Assembly: GCA_037447655.1 (NCBI GenBank)
Contig: JBBHKE010003095.1
Span: forward strand, 1 to 27,016
Direction of reading: 5' to 3'
DNA from: Zygnema cylindricum
Lineage: Eukaryota > Streptophyta > Zygnematophyceae > Zygnematales > Zygnemataceae
DNA: 27,016 nt
Shown here: one piece after another, positions 1-9,441 of the stretch
Position numbering within the stretch: the first letter of the stretch is position 1
How the letters are laid out: every line of letters begins with the position of its first letter
Notes under the pieces: model-generated
The model's database searches: none
Told to the model about the DNA's origin: nothing
What the model saw: the letters and a program-made list of their open reading frames with translations, nothing else
Position numbers and translations under genes: made by a program

Positions 1-1565
1 GCACATTAACCAATTACATATTGCCACGTGACATACTCAGGCCACTCAATAATGCATTGTTTTATAATTTTGGGTAAAGAAAACACCCACATGAGTTAGA
101 GGTATCGACTTTTCCTACTTGCCCCTTTCCTTCGTTGGTGAGCGACACCCATATTATCAACCCTATGAAACATGTTGTGTTGGCCTGTAACTTTTTCAAG
201 GATCGTTTGGCCGAACTTAACCTTTCTGATCAATCGTCCAAGTGTGTCGTTTGGTTACGTCCTGGTATTCTTCCTTCCTTTACTCCCGGCAATATTTTTT
301 GACCCATACTCTATTTGATGGCGTTTCTATGTTGATTTGCCCGCTTGGTTCGGATACTTATGCAACCCAATTTATTGATTATGCTCTTTAAGTAGATTTG
401 ACCCATGTGGAGGACTTTCCCAACCTTCGCTCTTTTGACTCGGTGTTTCCCCCACCACATCTCCTACCTTACCCATACAGCCCCACAGCCCAAGCATTCA
501 TCTCATCACTTTCCGCCATTGAAGATCACCTCACAAATGTCCTTCACACTTTGTTGGGCCGTAGGGCTTTTGATCACGAGTTTAGGCCTACGACTTACAT
601 TCAAGCATCCCTTATTGTCTCTATAGGAGGGTTGGGTTTAGTATGTGCAACGCCCGCTACCTACTTGAGGAGTAGGTGCATTATTGCCTCCAGTCTTGTC
701 TCTTGTTTTTTGGTTGGGGATACTCTTGTTATTGCTACTCTTAACCCTCATGTATCGATTTTTTTTTTCCTTTATAGTAATCAATTTTGGCGATGTCTTT
801 TTCCATTTTTCCTCTTGCTTCAACTGATATGTCGGTTCTCTCCCCCATAGGTTCAAAACCAGAGGCGTCTGTGCATGAATTAATTTGTAATCAAGTTGTC
901 ACCATCGTCCAATACGGGCTACTCAAGGAGTTTCCCCTTAATTATTCGAGTGCTCGGTTTCTCTCTTGTTGTGGGCCTGGTTCCAAATCTTGACTATTGG
1001 CTACATCTATTCACTCCACTCTTCGTTTCACATGTGCTAAATTCACCAGCTCTCGAGTTCTAGCTTGGCCTCCCTTATCCACCTGTACTTGGATCTCTCG
1101 TTTGCTCATGTAGCCGCGTCCTTTGGCCCGACAACATCCATTTGCTTCATTTCTCGCATAGGGGGGAAGTCGGTCCAAAAGCATTACACTATTCGCGACA
1201 CCATTGCGGCTTTTGCTTCTAAGGGGGGGGGGCTGCCATATTCAGCCTGGGGTTTCACATAGTATTGCTTTTGCGTCGGATTGATGTTGTAATACTTCAT
1301 GGTGCCTATCGTATATTCAGTGATGTGGTTTTGGCGAACCTTGCCTCAGAGCGAGTCGTTGTTTAAGTGGTTAAACACGTTAGAGTGGCCGCCCGCGTTG
1401 CATGTAAGAAAGAGCGTTGTTATGCAAAACTTGATTTTGTGGACAGCTTTATTCTAGTGGTGGTCGAGATACTTGCCTTTTGTTTGGGAGTTGCCTTGGG
1501 TGAGTTTCTCCGTACTTGTGGTCGGCGCTCTTTCGAGAGAAGGGGCCCCAAGGGCGGCTTCGGTT
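1..1565 (+). pseudogene. Decayed non-LTR retrotransposon reverse transcriptase, 3' part
   Basis: Fragments in successive frames resemble, in the right order, the C-terminal half of a non-LTR retrotransposon polyprotein. At 129-297 the frame reads VSDTHIINPMKHVV and then SKCVVW, matching the region around the catalytic YADD motif of these enzymes, but the YADD itself has become LVSD. At 317-390 comes DGVSMLICPLGSD, the usual thumb-region GVPxGS-type segment. At 398-770 QASLIVSIGGLGLVCA matches the common LPxxxGGLGLRSA motif. At 859-1090 FLSCCGPGSKS is followed by LLAT, where the expected Trp codon is TGA. At 1150-1230 KHYTIRDTIAAFA matches the RRHDAIRDAI segment, and 1277-1565 holds RIDVVIL...SDVVLANLAS and a final KKERCYAKLDF stretch, resembling the restriction-like endonuclease tail. 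In-frame stops at 300-302, 389-391 and 991-993 plus frame changes show it is dead. The 5' part lies outside the window. The family call is by motif memory; the exact clade is not resolved. Confidence 0.72.
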
Positions 1566-2197
1566 CTTAACTTTTTTTTATCATCAACGTTTATGTGTGC
1601 TTTACAACGAGTGCAAACTTGTATCCTCCTTTGATCGCCTACCATTGTTATGGACCATTCGTGTTGGGGAACTTCCTCAATATGCTCCCACGAGCTTGGG
1701 GGGTTTAAGGGGTTGCTTTTTCTAGATCTTTAGCCCTGTTGTGGTTCGTTTAGGTAGTGTTGGTTTGGGTGCCCTATTGTGATTGTTGCGTCTTTGAATG
1801 TTATTTGGTTGGCACGTCTTTTGTCTACTTGTTAGTTTCTTTCACACGTTTTTTTATCTCTTGGTTTACCAATTTTTCACTCTCGCCTTTGCCATCCCTT
1901 GTTTTGGATCCCATCTTAACGTCGCGCTTTCTTGACAAAATCTTGTCATTAACTTTAATAACGGTGGGCATGTACCAAACTTCATGTACAAAATTTGTAG
2001 TATTTCACCAAACTCGATACAATATTAAAACATAATTTATTATGAACCTGGCGATGCGGTACAAATGTGTAGCAATGCAGTAGCCTATAGGCATTAACTT
2101 AATAAAAAGAAAATTGGTGAAAAATAAAAGGAAAAAACATTAGGTATCGACTTGGGAATTAATGTAGTTTTACGTCTAAACGACAAAATTGACAGAA
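1566..2197. other. No gene seen; probable 3' tail of the retroelement and AT-rich spacer
   Basis: Short open frames occur here, including a hydrophobic one at 1757-2035, but none shows a recognisable motif. The first 150 bases may be the 3' untranslated tail of the retroelement. No clear poly-A tail or target-site duplication was found, so the element's end is unknown. After about 2040 the sequence becomes strongly AT-rich. Confidence 0.5.
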
Positions 2198-2415
2198 CGT
2201 TACACACCAATCGTTATTAGCGTTGTGTAGCTAATTCCGATCCCGCTTTTTTTACCTCAAATAGAATTATCCAATTTATTTTAAAAAACCCAATTCCTAA
2301 TTAGAATAGACGATTTCTTCTTCGAAAATTTCAAATTCCTAATTAGCGTAAACCACGCTAATTATTCGTATACGCTAAAAAAACTTACACGCTAATAACG
2401 ATTGGCGGTGTACTG
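2198..2415. mobile_element. TA-type MITE, copy 1 (about 218 bp)
   Basis: The left end reads as a decayed ACACACCAATCGTTATTAGCG. The right end is the inverted CGCTAATAACGATTGGCGG followed by TGTACTG. The interior (AATAGAATTATCC, CCTAATTAGAAT, GATTTCTTCTTCGAAAATTT, AATTAGCGTAAACCACGC) matches the element at 17174-17401 almost throughout, which shows both are copies of one non-autonomous family. The left outer bases are mutated, so the TA duplication is not visible in this copy. Confidence 0.8.
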
Positions 2416-2706
2416 GATTTTAGGGTCACTTACTAACAGCTAAGTGCAGCACTACTACAAGTATAACGGAGGTTATTGATACAACGGAGGCTAAAGGGCA
2501 TTCACTTATAAAATTTAGTGCGTTAAAGACTATATGTTAAGCGTTTTGAACTTTGCTTATCAATTCGCACTTAAAACATCTACCAATCAGCAAAGGCGAG
2601 CTTATTTTATTATTTTGGTCCCGTTGCTTCGGCACAAACTCGTCACGTTGCGATTTGCTGGAGCGCACCGAAACTTAAAATGTCAGAAAGAAAAGCGTGC
2701 GACTTA

Positions 2707-3395
2707 GCGTCTCTGTGTGCTTAAGTAAGGGTTTTTTTCTGTCATTTTAAAACTTAGAGCCGTACCGCATAAGTTTCAACCGTACGAAGGAATCGCAGTT
2801 TTGTAGAGTACAATTTGCGTCATCCTCGACCTTAGGATGCACGAAAATTTGTCGTCTTGTGTTTTTTTACCCACTTCAACGACAAAAAACGTCATCTTCA
2901 ACCTTACGTTTAAAACACATGCGCGATGTGTTTTAAAACTAGGTATTTTCGATAAACAAATAGGAACATATATTTGCACGTGCTGTAATTTTCGAAAATC
3001 CTCGTACGATTTTCTAAGACAAAGAAAAGTACAAAATTCGCTATGTTTTGTCCATTTGCGTTCTCAACTTCTCATACGACGAAGAAAAGTACATAATTTG
3101 TTTGGATTTGTCCGTTTTGGTTCTTTTTTTGCAGGGGTCTCGAAATTCCAATGCCATTTCACGTTGACCGAACAGGAGACGCAAAGGCAAAGCGCATCTT
3201 CATTAACCGTGAAACGACACAGGCTGGAATGCGGTACGTCTACAATGTCACGGTAAGACATGCGACATCACAAGCAATTCCAAAAAATAGCGTGCGACAA
3301 CACAGATTGTAGACGCTGACAACCGTCACAGGTATTGTCGACGTATACAATCGTCATAGCGTAAGTTACGATTTCGTCGTTACAGACATAGGGAG
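2707..3395. mobile_element. TTA-target TIR element, copy a (Harbinger-like, non-autonomous)
   Basis: This roughly 690-bp segment is homologous over most of its length to the reverse complement of 16336-17120. Shared landmarks are a GTAAGGGTTTTTT stretch near one end, CTTAGAGCCGTACCGC, ACGAAAATTTGTCGTCTTGT, an internal hairpin, and GTCGACGTATACAATCGTCA near the other end. TTA lies at the left edge (2704-2706) and again at the right (3396-3398). The outer bases are the most decayed of the family. It carries no credible coding sequence. It abuts copy b directly at the shared TTA. Confidence 0.65.
2909..2937. repeat. Hairpin: 12-bp arms, 5-base loop
   Basis: The left arm TTTAAAACACAT (2909-2920) pairs perfectly with ATGTGTTTTAAA (2926-2937) across a GCGCG loop. 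A different but equally perfect palindrome occupies the matching place in the element at 21966-22978. Confidence 0.85.
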
Positions 3396-3398
3396 TTA

Positions 3399-4557
3399 TG
3401 CTGCGGCCCCATGTGGCTAAGTTCGGGTTTTTTCTATCGTTTTCCTTTATAACTTAGCTCCGTACTGCCTAAGTTGCGACCGTACGAAGAAATCGCAAAT
3501 TTGTTAAGTACAATTTGCGTCATTCTCGAACTTAAGATGTACGAAAATTTGTCGTCTTGCGTTTTTTCGACCCACTGTCACGTCATTTTCAAACTTATCA
3601 TAAACAACATCGGCAATGTGTTTTAAGCTAAGTAAAACCGTTTAAACCAATAGGAAAACATACTCCCACGTGTGAAAAGTTTTCAAATTTTTTTGACCAA
3701 AAAAAAAAAAAGTACAAGATTGTTGGTTTTTGTCCGCTAGTACATTGTACGTTTTTTTTTACAAGGGTCTCGATGGTGATGTGTCATTTCACGGAGAGTG
3801 GAAAGTCTGCGAAGGTGCTGCTCGCACTCACTGCCACTGTCACCTCGCGCCCTATTCACACTCTGCATTCTGACACAAGTTGGCTTGCATAAGTTGGTTT
3901 TAAGTGCAGCAGGAGGGAGCGAGAGGAAGATCCAAATGTATGCGTATATCATGTATGCATATGCAGATATCCAATTTTATAGATGAGTGAATTTCGACAG
4001 TTGAACAGAAAAAAAAGTCGCCCCTTTTACAATTTGGCCATGGGGAGGGACGATGCCATAGAAAGTACCCAACAACACAACTTTGGTGGCAGCAGTGGAG
4101 GTTGGCACAGTGCTCAGGGCGACCGCACGTGCGGGAGCCAAGGGACGTCGAGAAGAATACAACCAACGCTCGAAGAAAAAAAAAATTGCAAGGGCCTAAA
4201 GAAGTCTATTTCCATTCGTGGCGGTCGAATAGGAGGGACAAACGCAAAGACATGATGTACAACCATGGTTGTAAATGTGTACGTCTACGATGTCACAAAA
4301 AGACATGTGACATACCTAATTGTTTCAAAATTACGATGTGTTGTGCGACACTTCAAAAAGTTTCGAAAAATACAGTGCGGCAAAGACAGATTGTACACGG
4401 TGACAGCCGTCACGGGCGTTGTCGACGTATACAATCGTCACAAACCTAAGTTCCAATTTCGAGAGAACACATAGAGACACTTTAAATCCGGGTCCGCCGG
4501 ATCCGCGCAAAAATACAAAGTAAGTACGCTAAGTTACAACTACATGGGGCCGCAGCC
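3399..4557. mobile_element. TTA-target TIR element, copy b (about 1.16 kb)
   Basis: The left end reads TGCTGCGGCCCCATGTGGC and the right end, reverse-complemented, GGCTGCGGCCCCATGTAG, so the terminal inverted repeats are nearly identical. Each end is flanked by TTA (3396-3398 and 4558-4560), the 3-bp target duplication typical of PIF/Harbinger transposons. Internal blocks match copy a: CTTAGCTCCGTACTGCC, ACGAAAATTTGTCGTCTTGC, TGTGTTTTAAGC and GTCGACGTATACAATCGTCA. About 400 bp in the middle (near 3780-4180) is not shared with copy a. The short open frames there show no motif, and no transposase is present. Superfamily placement rests on target duplication and end sequence only. Confidence 0.75.
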
Positions 4558-4647
4558 TTAGGGACACCCGGAATTCGGGTCCTCCGGATCTGCGCTAAAA
4601 AGCAAAGAAAATTCTCTTAGTTTGAAGTACATAGAGACGCATCCTTA
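4472..4647. repeat. Tandem duplication of an element end (two units of about 88 bp)
   Basis: Two successive segments both run from GACAC through a CGGGTCCnCCGGATCnGCGC block and AAAGTA/AAAGAA to a terminal TTA (4558-4560 and 4645-4647). The second unit ends in CATAGAGACGCATCC, whose reverse complement GGATGCGTCTCTATG is closer to the family's usual end than the first unit's end. The true outer boundary of copy b may therefore be either one. Confidence 0.65.
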
Positions 4648-4775
4648 TAGCGATGACACAGTTGGCAAACTTTATTATTGTACGGTTGACAAGTGTCTAT
4701 CTTTTAGAATTTAGAATGGCACCCGTTTTGCCAGTCGGAACCTGTATGTGCCGGCGAGAATAAGCCCACTTAAGT

Positions 4776-4850
4776 ACTGTACCGGATACAGTACAGTACT
4801 GTGAAGTACAGTGCAGTACAGTGCAGTACAGTGGAGTACAGTACAGTACA
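4776..4850. repeat. ACAGT/GTACAGTGCA simple tandem repeat
   Basis: About 75 bp is built almost only of GTACAGT, GTACTGT and GTGCAGTACA units. It directly abuts the fold-back at 4846. The same letters form the outer tip of the TA-type MITE ends, so the tract may be made of nested element tips or be a preferred target. Confidence 0.8.
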
Positions 4851-5256
4851 CCTTTAATCGTTATTAGCGTATAGAAATTATTAGTGTAAAGAAAAAATTA
4901 GCGTCATTCATTCTAATTTAGTGCCAGGAGACGTGGCAGATTATGGTCCACGTCCTTAAATATTGTAATATATTATATTTAAGGTATCAATGTCAAAATT
5001 TTGGGGTGCCGATATAGCGTACATAAGGCTAATAACGATTCACGATGTACTGTACACCGTGAATCGTTATTAGCCTTATGTACGCTATATCGGCACCCCA
5101 AAATTTTGACATTGATACCTTAAATAGAATAAAGTACACTATTTAAGGACGTGGACCATAATCTGCCACGTCTCCTGGCACTAAATTAGAATGAATGACG
5201 CTATTTTTTTCTTTACACTAATAATTTCTATACGCTAATAACGATTCAAGGTGTAG
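4846..5256. mobile_element. Fold-back palindrome made of two inverted TA-type MITE arms
   Basis: The arms 4846-5050 and 5052-5256, about 205 bp each, are reverse complements around a single central base at 5051. By eye they differ at only a few single positions plus a roughly 16-bp block (near 4967-4982 and its partner) with several changes. Each arm starts and ends with the MITE end motif (AATCGTTATTAGCG and its inverse), so each looks like a complete short element, joined head to head at TGTACTGTACA. A piece of arm (CATAATCTGCCACGTC and CACTAAATTAG) recurs at 19225-19262. Confidence 0.9.
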
Positions 5257-6420
5257 CTCTCTGGCTGGTGCTGTTCGAATGACAATGAATGCTGCATTCG
5301 GCCGGCCGTCATCGGCTTGTCATGCAGTCATAGAATCAAATAGTATGGTTTCGAACCGTACTGGCTGATGGCCGAAGGACTTTGGTGAGAATATAGCTGG
5401 ACCGTACTGATTTCTGACTATTTCGAAGTTCGAACAGAAAATTAGATTGCTGTGCTCTTAAAAAATCTAGAGGTGTAGCGCAGCCTTTCCCAAGACCACT
5501 TGCACACAACACAAACCCAACCGAAAGCGTACTGGCGGCTCCGATATTTTACTGCCGCGAAATCTGTAGGTTGATCAGACGGTCGTTGTCCTCCAGCAAA
5601 TGCGCCGTGGAAAACCACGTCATCACTGTACGGAATCCTCGGCTCATACTCCTGGCCTTGCGTCACGGAGCCCTCGTTGACTCTTTCTCCGCCATTCGCG
5701 CGATAAAAGGCCAAAAAATCGGCACAGCAAGGAGATTTGTCGGTCTGGCCGCCAGCCCGACAGCCGCCATCGGCGATCCACAATAAGGCGCACTGGCCGT
5801 TGGATCTTCGACTAATTTCGCGGAACAAACCACGATCTGTTTGCAGCTTTGACCGCTACCCCTTTTCCAAGGCGGTCCAGTTTACGCACACGTCAATTTT
5901 TTTTTCTGCAGTTTTTTTTTGCCGCGTGGCGGTGGTTAGCTGTCGGCCCCTAGCAACCAGAGATCAAGGCAACAGCGGGAGCTGGACAAGGTGGTGAATC
6001 CGCCCACCGGAGTAGGAAACGGACGCCACGTTTCCGACCTGTCAAAATTAGTGACACTAGGCGAAAGTTAGGCCCATCCGGAAAGTCCGCTCAGATTTTC
6101 TGACACGTTTACGGTACGGAATGGGCCGCCAGACGGCCTTTCCTTCTGTGACGACCGTCACCCGCCCTGAGAGCGTCCTTCATGCGTGACCACGAGGGAC
6201 CTGTAGGGCTTCGATTGGTTACTACTGTAGCGTGAGATGTGCTTTGTATGGATGCATCAATACATGCAGTTCATTGCTTTACTACATAGGTCTACACTGA
6301 GTCCCTGTTTGGAGTTGACGAACGGAACGCTAACGTGACAATGTGACATACACGTTATGTACTTTGCTCTTAACTATTGCGCCGAAGGCGACCAAACTAC
6401 AGTAGCCCCTTTCGGAACTA
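5257..6420 (-). other. GC-rich island with an unidentified minus-strand open frame
   Basis: About 5260-6240 is clearly richer in GC than the surroundings. The minus strand has one long open frame, 5871 down to 5442, uninterrupted for about 143 codons but with no ATG near its beginning. It opens just after a TAG that could also be read as a splice acceptor. Visible residues include FREISRRSNGQCALLW, ADGGCRAGGQTDKS, YEPRIPYSDDVVFHGAF and PTDFAAVKYRSRQYAF. I do not recognise the family. It could be an exon of an unknown gene, a gene relic or chance in GC-rich DNA. The remaining 180 bp (6240-6420) shows nothing. Confidence 0.3.
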
Positions 6421-6973
6421 CAGTACAGTACACCGTCAATCGCTATTAGAGTAAAGGAATAAATAGCGTAAAAAAAAATTAGTGTTATTAACACTAATCG
6501 GGATTTTATTTTTTTTGAAAAAGAATATATATACTAATTAATCCCTAACTGTAATTTGGGTTGTCCTGAATAATAAATACCCGCCCTTTCAATGTCTACA
6601 GTACTATGTGTACTCCTACAAAATCTGACAATTCGTACGCCTCGCGCTGTTCACACGGTCGACGGACGAACATATGAGAACGTGATTTTTGTCGACGAGT
6701 TTGCATCTCTCTCTTCCAGTGCACATTCACATGTGTGCGCAATAATGTTAAGTGTCTTTTTATGCCTTTGTAAATCAAAAAGTACCATTTCGTACAAAAA
6801 TATCCTGTCCGTACGCCACACTATTTCCATCGCAGTGTACTTCCATTATTAACGCTAATTGAAAAAAAACCCTAATTAGAATAATGGAAAAAATAGAATT
6901 ATGGATTGTATTTCGAAAAGGGCACCGAATTGGCGTTATATACGCTAATAGCGATTGACGGTGTACTGTACTG
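6421..6973. mobile_element. TA-type TIR element, copy 2 (553 bp)
   Basis: The left end CAGTACAGTACACCGTCA and the right end, reverse-complemented, are identical and continue into AATCGCTATTAG. Both are flanked by TA (6419-6420 and 6974-6975), as in Tc1/mariner-type insertions. The interior is AT-rich at both sides with a central region of mixed composition (6590-6850). The open frame there shows no transposase motif. Confidence 0.85.
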
Positions 6974-6990
6974 TAGTGTTACCCACACTA

Positions 6991-7488
6991 CAGTACACCG
7001 CGAATCGCTATTAGCGTACATGACGCTAATTGGGGTACCCCTTTTTTTGGGGCAAATTCTCAAATAGAATAAAGTACGCTAAATGTTTTTGCACGTTATT
7101 TGAGGTACCCCGCTCAATGCGGTTCATAACTGTAATTTAGTTCCCTTTTAAATAGTGTGGTGTACGGACTGTCATATCTGTACTATGCCGTACATTTTTA
7201 TATTTAAAAGTACAGAAAATATAATAATATATAATTGCGTAAATATTTTCCGGCATACGCAGATGTCAAAAAAACGCGACGGCGTACGATTTGAACAGTT
7301 TCATACAAATTCGTTTTTTAGTGTGGACATATTATGTGCTGAAAATTTTTACAAAGCAGTTTAAAATTAGAGTACATGATAAATTAGTATCATGGTGTAC
7401 CCGAAAAAACACAATTTACCGTAAAGTACGCTAATTGTTTCATTACGCTATCTATTTCATTACGCTAATAGCGATTCACGGTGTACTG
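6991..7488. mobile_element. TA-type TIR element, copy 3 (498 bp)
   Basis: The left end CAGTACACCGCGAATCGC and the right end, reverse-complemented, CAGTACACCGTGAATCGC are followed by TATTAGCG on both sides. Both are flanked by TA (6989-6990 and 7489-7490). It lies only 17 bp from copy 2. An internal AATAGAATAAAGTACGC piece is shared with the fold-back arms. No coding capacity was recognised. Confidence 0.87.
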
Positions 7489-9441
7489 TAGTAACCGTGG
7501 CTGTCACGCATGAACTTTGACATGACATCGTGATCGTATATCTTAGCCATCACATAATCCGACATGAGGACACGACATGCCTATGTTCTAAAAGTGCGGA
7601 GCCCGCTCATGCAACGGATTATATCCGTAAGGAGAAATTTCATGCGGTCGCAAGAAATTACAGTAGTTGCGCGAGCCATCCATTATGGGCAATTTTCGCA
7701 CGATATGCTCATTTGTTTTCGTAATCTAAATTTGCACGTTTGGAGTATGGCCCTCGTGCCGTGCTAAGATACGTGTGGTTTTCGTGACGTGACAGGCCTT
7801 GCTGCTGGCCCTTGCTTCAGCAGAGCTTGGAAATGACTTTCATTACAGACGGCAGCTTCCAGTTGCATTTTTCAGTAGCAGAATTTTCTTTCCTTCAGAC
7901 CACACTTCTCCCTGGAGTGGTCCTTATCAATAAGGTTTTTATAACGTCTTTTTTTTCAGTCTGTTTGTACTTTTCTTTGCAAGAAACGTTATTGGATTCC
8001 ATTGTTACTCTCTCTCCCTCTCTCTCTCCAATTCCATTGCATGAGAGAGGATGCCAGAGATGCGCATGCGAAAGACAAAAAATCGGACCGAGTCGGGGGG
8101 CATCCCTCTGCTTGAGCGTCATAATGAGGATGCTCAATATAGGGAGACGTTTGTCAAATGCATGTGAGGCTGAAGCTCCTCTTTTTCAGAATTTCGTATG
8201 TTGATTGGTGATTTCTATGTTGCTGTTTGGTGCGGTGATGTGATTTACGTCATGATGTGAGACGTCATGAGGTCTGCAGTTTGTTATGTCAAGGCTCTCA
8301 GTTTGTTCGGTTATGTGTGTAGGTGTTTATATATGTCTCAGGACGTCGTTTGATGTATTCCTGTTGGATGCTGTTTGTTTTCTGTTTGTGGCTTGAATAA
8401 AGTTTTGGAGCAGGATTTTGGATGTATGTGGCTGCTTGTTGTTTTATTTGTAGCTTCTCCATCAGACCATCTCCTTGGTGTGCAGGTATTTCGCATGGAG
8501 TTTATCTTAGGTTACCTAGTGAAAGTACAGGGAGCGTTTTCGAGCGAGAGAGATAGAGAGCAGAAAGAGAGAGAGAGGCTGAGAGAGAAAACGAGTTATT
8601 AAGATCTGAAAGAGTGAGTGAAAGGTGGGATAAAGAGGCATGCAGAGAACATTCACATTGATGTATTATGCTCTTTACATTCAATTTATTTATAGAATTT
8701 CTGTAAGGGTTACTTTTGTTTTTCTCCCTTTCTGATTGAATAACTGTGTTTTTCTCCTAATGTTTTGTCTTTTACTTTGCTGGTGCAAAATAAGTTATAT
8801 CTGAGTGTTCTTTTACACAAGCAGTAAACTTTGTAAATTTTTACTACTAGTTCCTTCATTTCGGTATGATATGATACCATTTACTACACTATGTCACCTG
8901 TATGTCGCAACTTGGACCTTGAAGCAGGAAGCCTTGCAGGTTATGACTATTATTATCAATCTTCTTTTACCTGGAATGGAAATGCATTTTATTGCGGTTC
9001 TGTGAAATGCTAATGGTCTTACGAAGCCTGTCTGTAGTTATGTCCAAGGTTAAGTGTGATGAGTATGTTCTCATAGACAATGTGGGTTTGAGCCGCTAAA
9101 GATTATTTTGAACTAGCAAGTAAATCCTGCTGCAATTTGGTCAGCAGGTGAGTTTGTATTGGAGCTTTAGAAACAGGTTAGTATGGCGTCCTTGTTCCAA
9201 ATGCCTGTGACAGTTGTACGGATCACAAGTTCCAAGAGTTTGGCTTATTTATCAGAATTATGGCACCTTTCCCAGTTGATTTAAAGATTGCTGTTATAAG
9301 TCTAGACTCCAATGTTTGTTGTAGGTCTCATGTGCAGGGTTTGTTCTTTAATGTTTAGAAATTTGGGGAACTTAAGTACGAATGTTTCTTTTTAAATTCT
9401 TTTGCTCTATTCATTTCAAAGTTTGTGGTTGAAAATCTAGT
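7489..9441 (+). other. Upstream region of the MyTH4-FERM gene, probable promoter and 5' leader
   Basis: No coding exon can be supported here. From about 8200 on the plus strand is rich in T and G over A and C, like the introns of the downstream gene, which suggests that part of it is transcribed as 5' leader or leader introns. A CT-rich tract lies at 8007-8030. ACGTCATGATGTGAGACGTC around 8250-8270 holds two TGACG/CGTCA-type boxes, the core bound by bZIP factors, but this is a weak clue. An AATAAA at 8396-8401 has no gene attached that I can see. The transcription start cannot be placed. Confidence 0.4.
8541..8594. repeat. GA-rich simple repeat
   Basis: About 54 bp of GAGA/AGAG units with a few interruptions lie upstream of the MyTH4-FERM gene. 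It is a typical purine microsatellite. Confidence 0.85.

Noticed and set aside
398-850. Intact 150-residue protein gene
   Set aside because: Its residues match the middle of a reverse transcriptase whose flanking parts lie in other frames beyond stops, so it is part of the decayed element.
8375-8602. 75-residue frame ending in an Arg/Glu-rich tail
   Set aside because: The charged tail is the translation of the GA microsatellite, and nothing upstream is recognisable.
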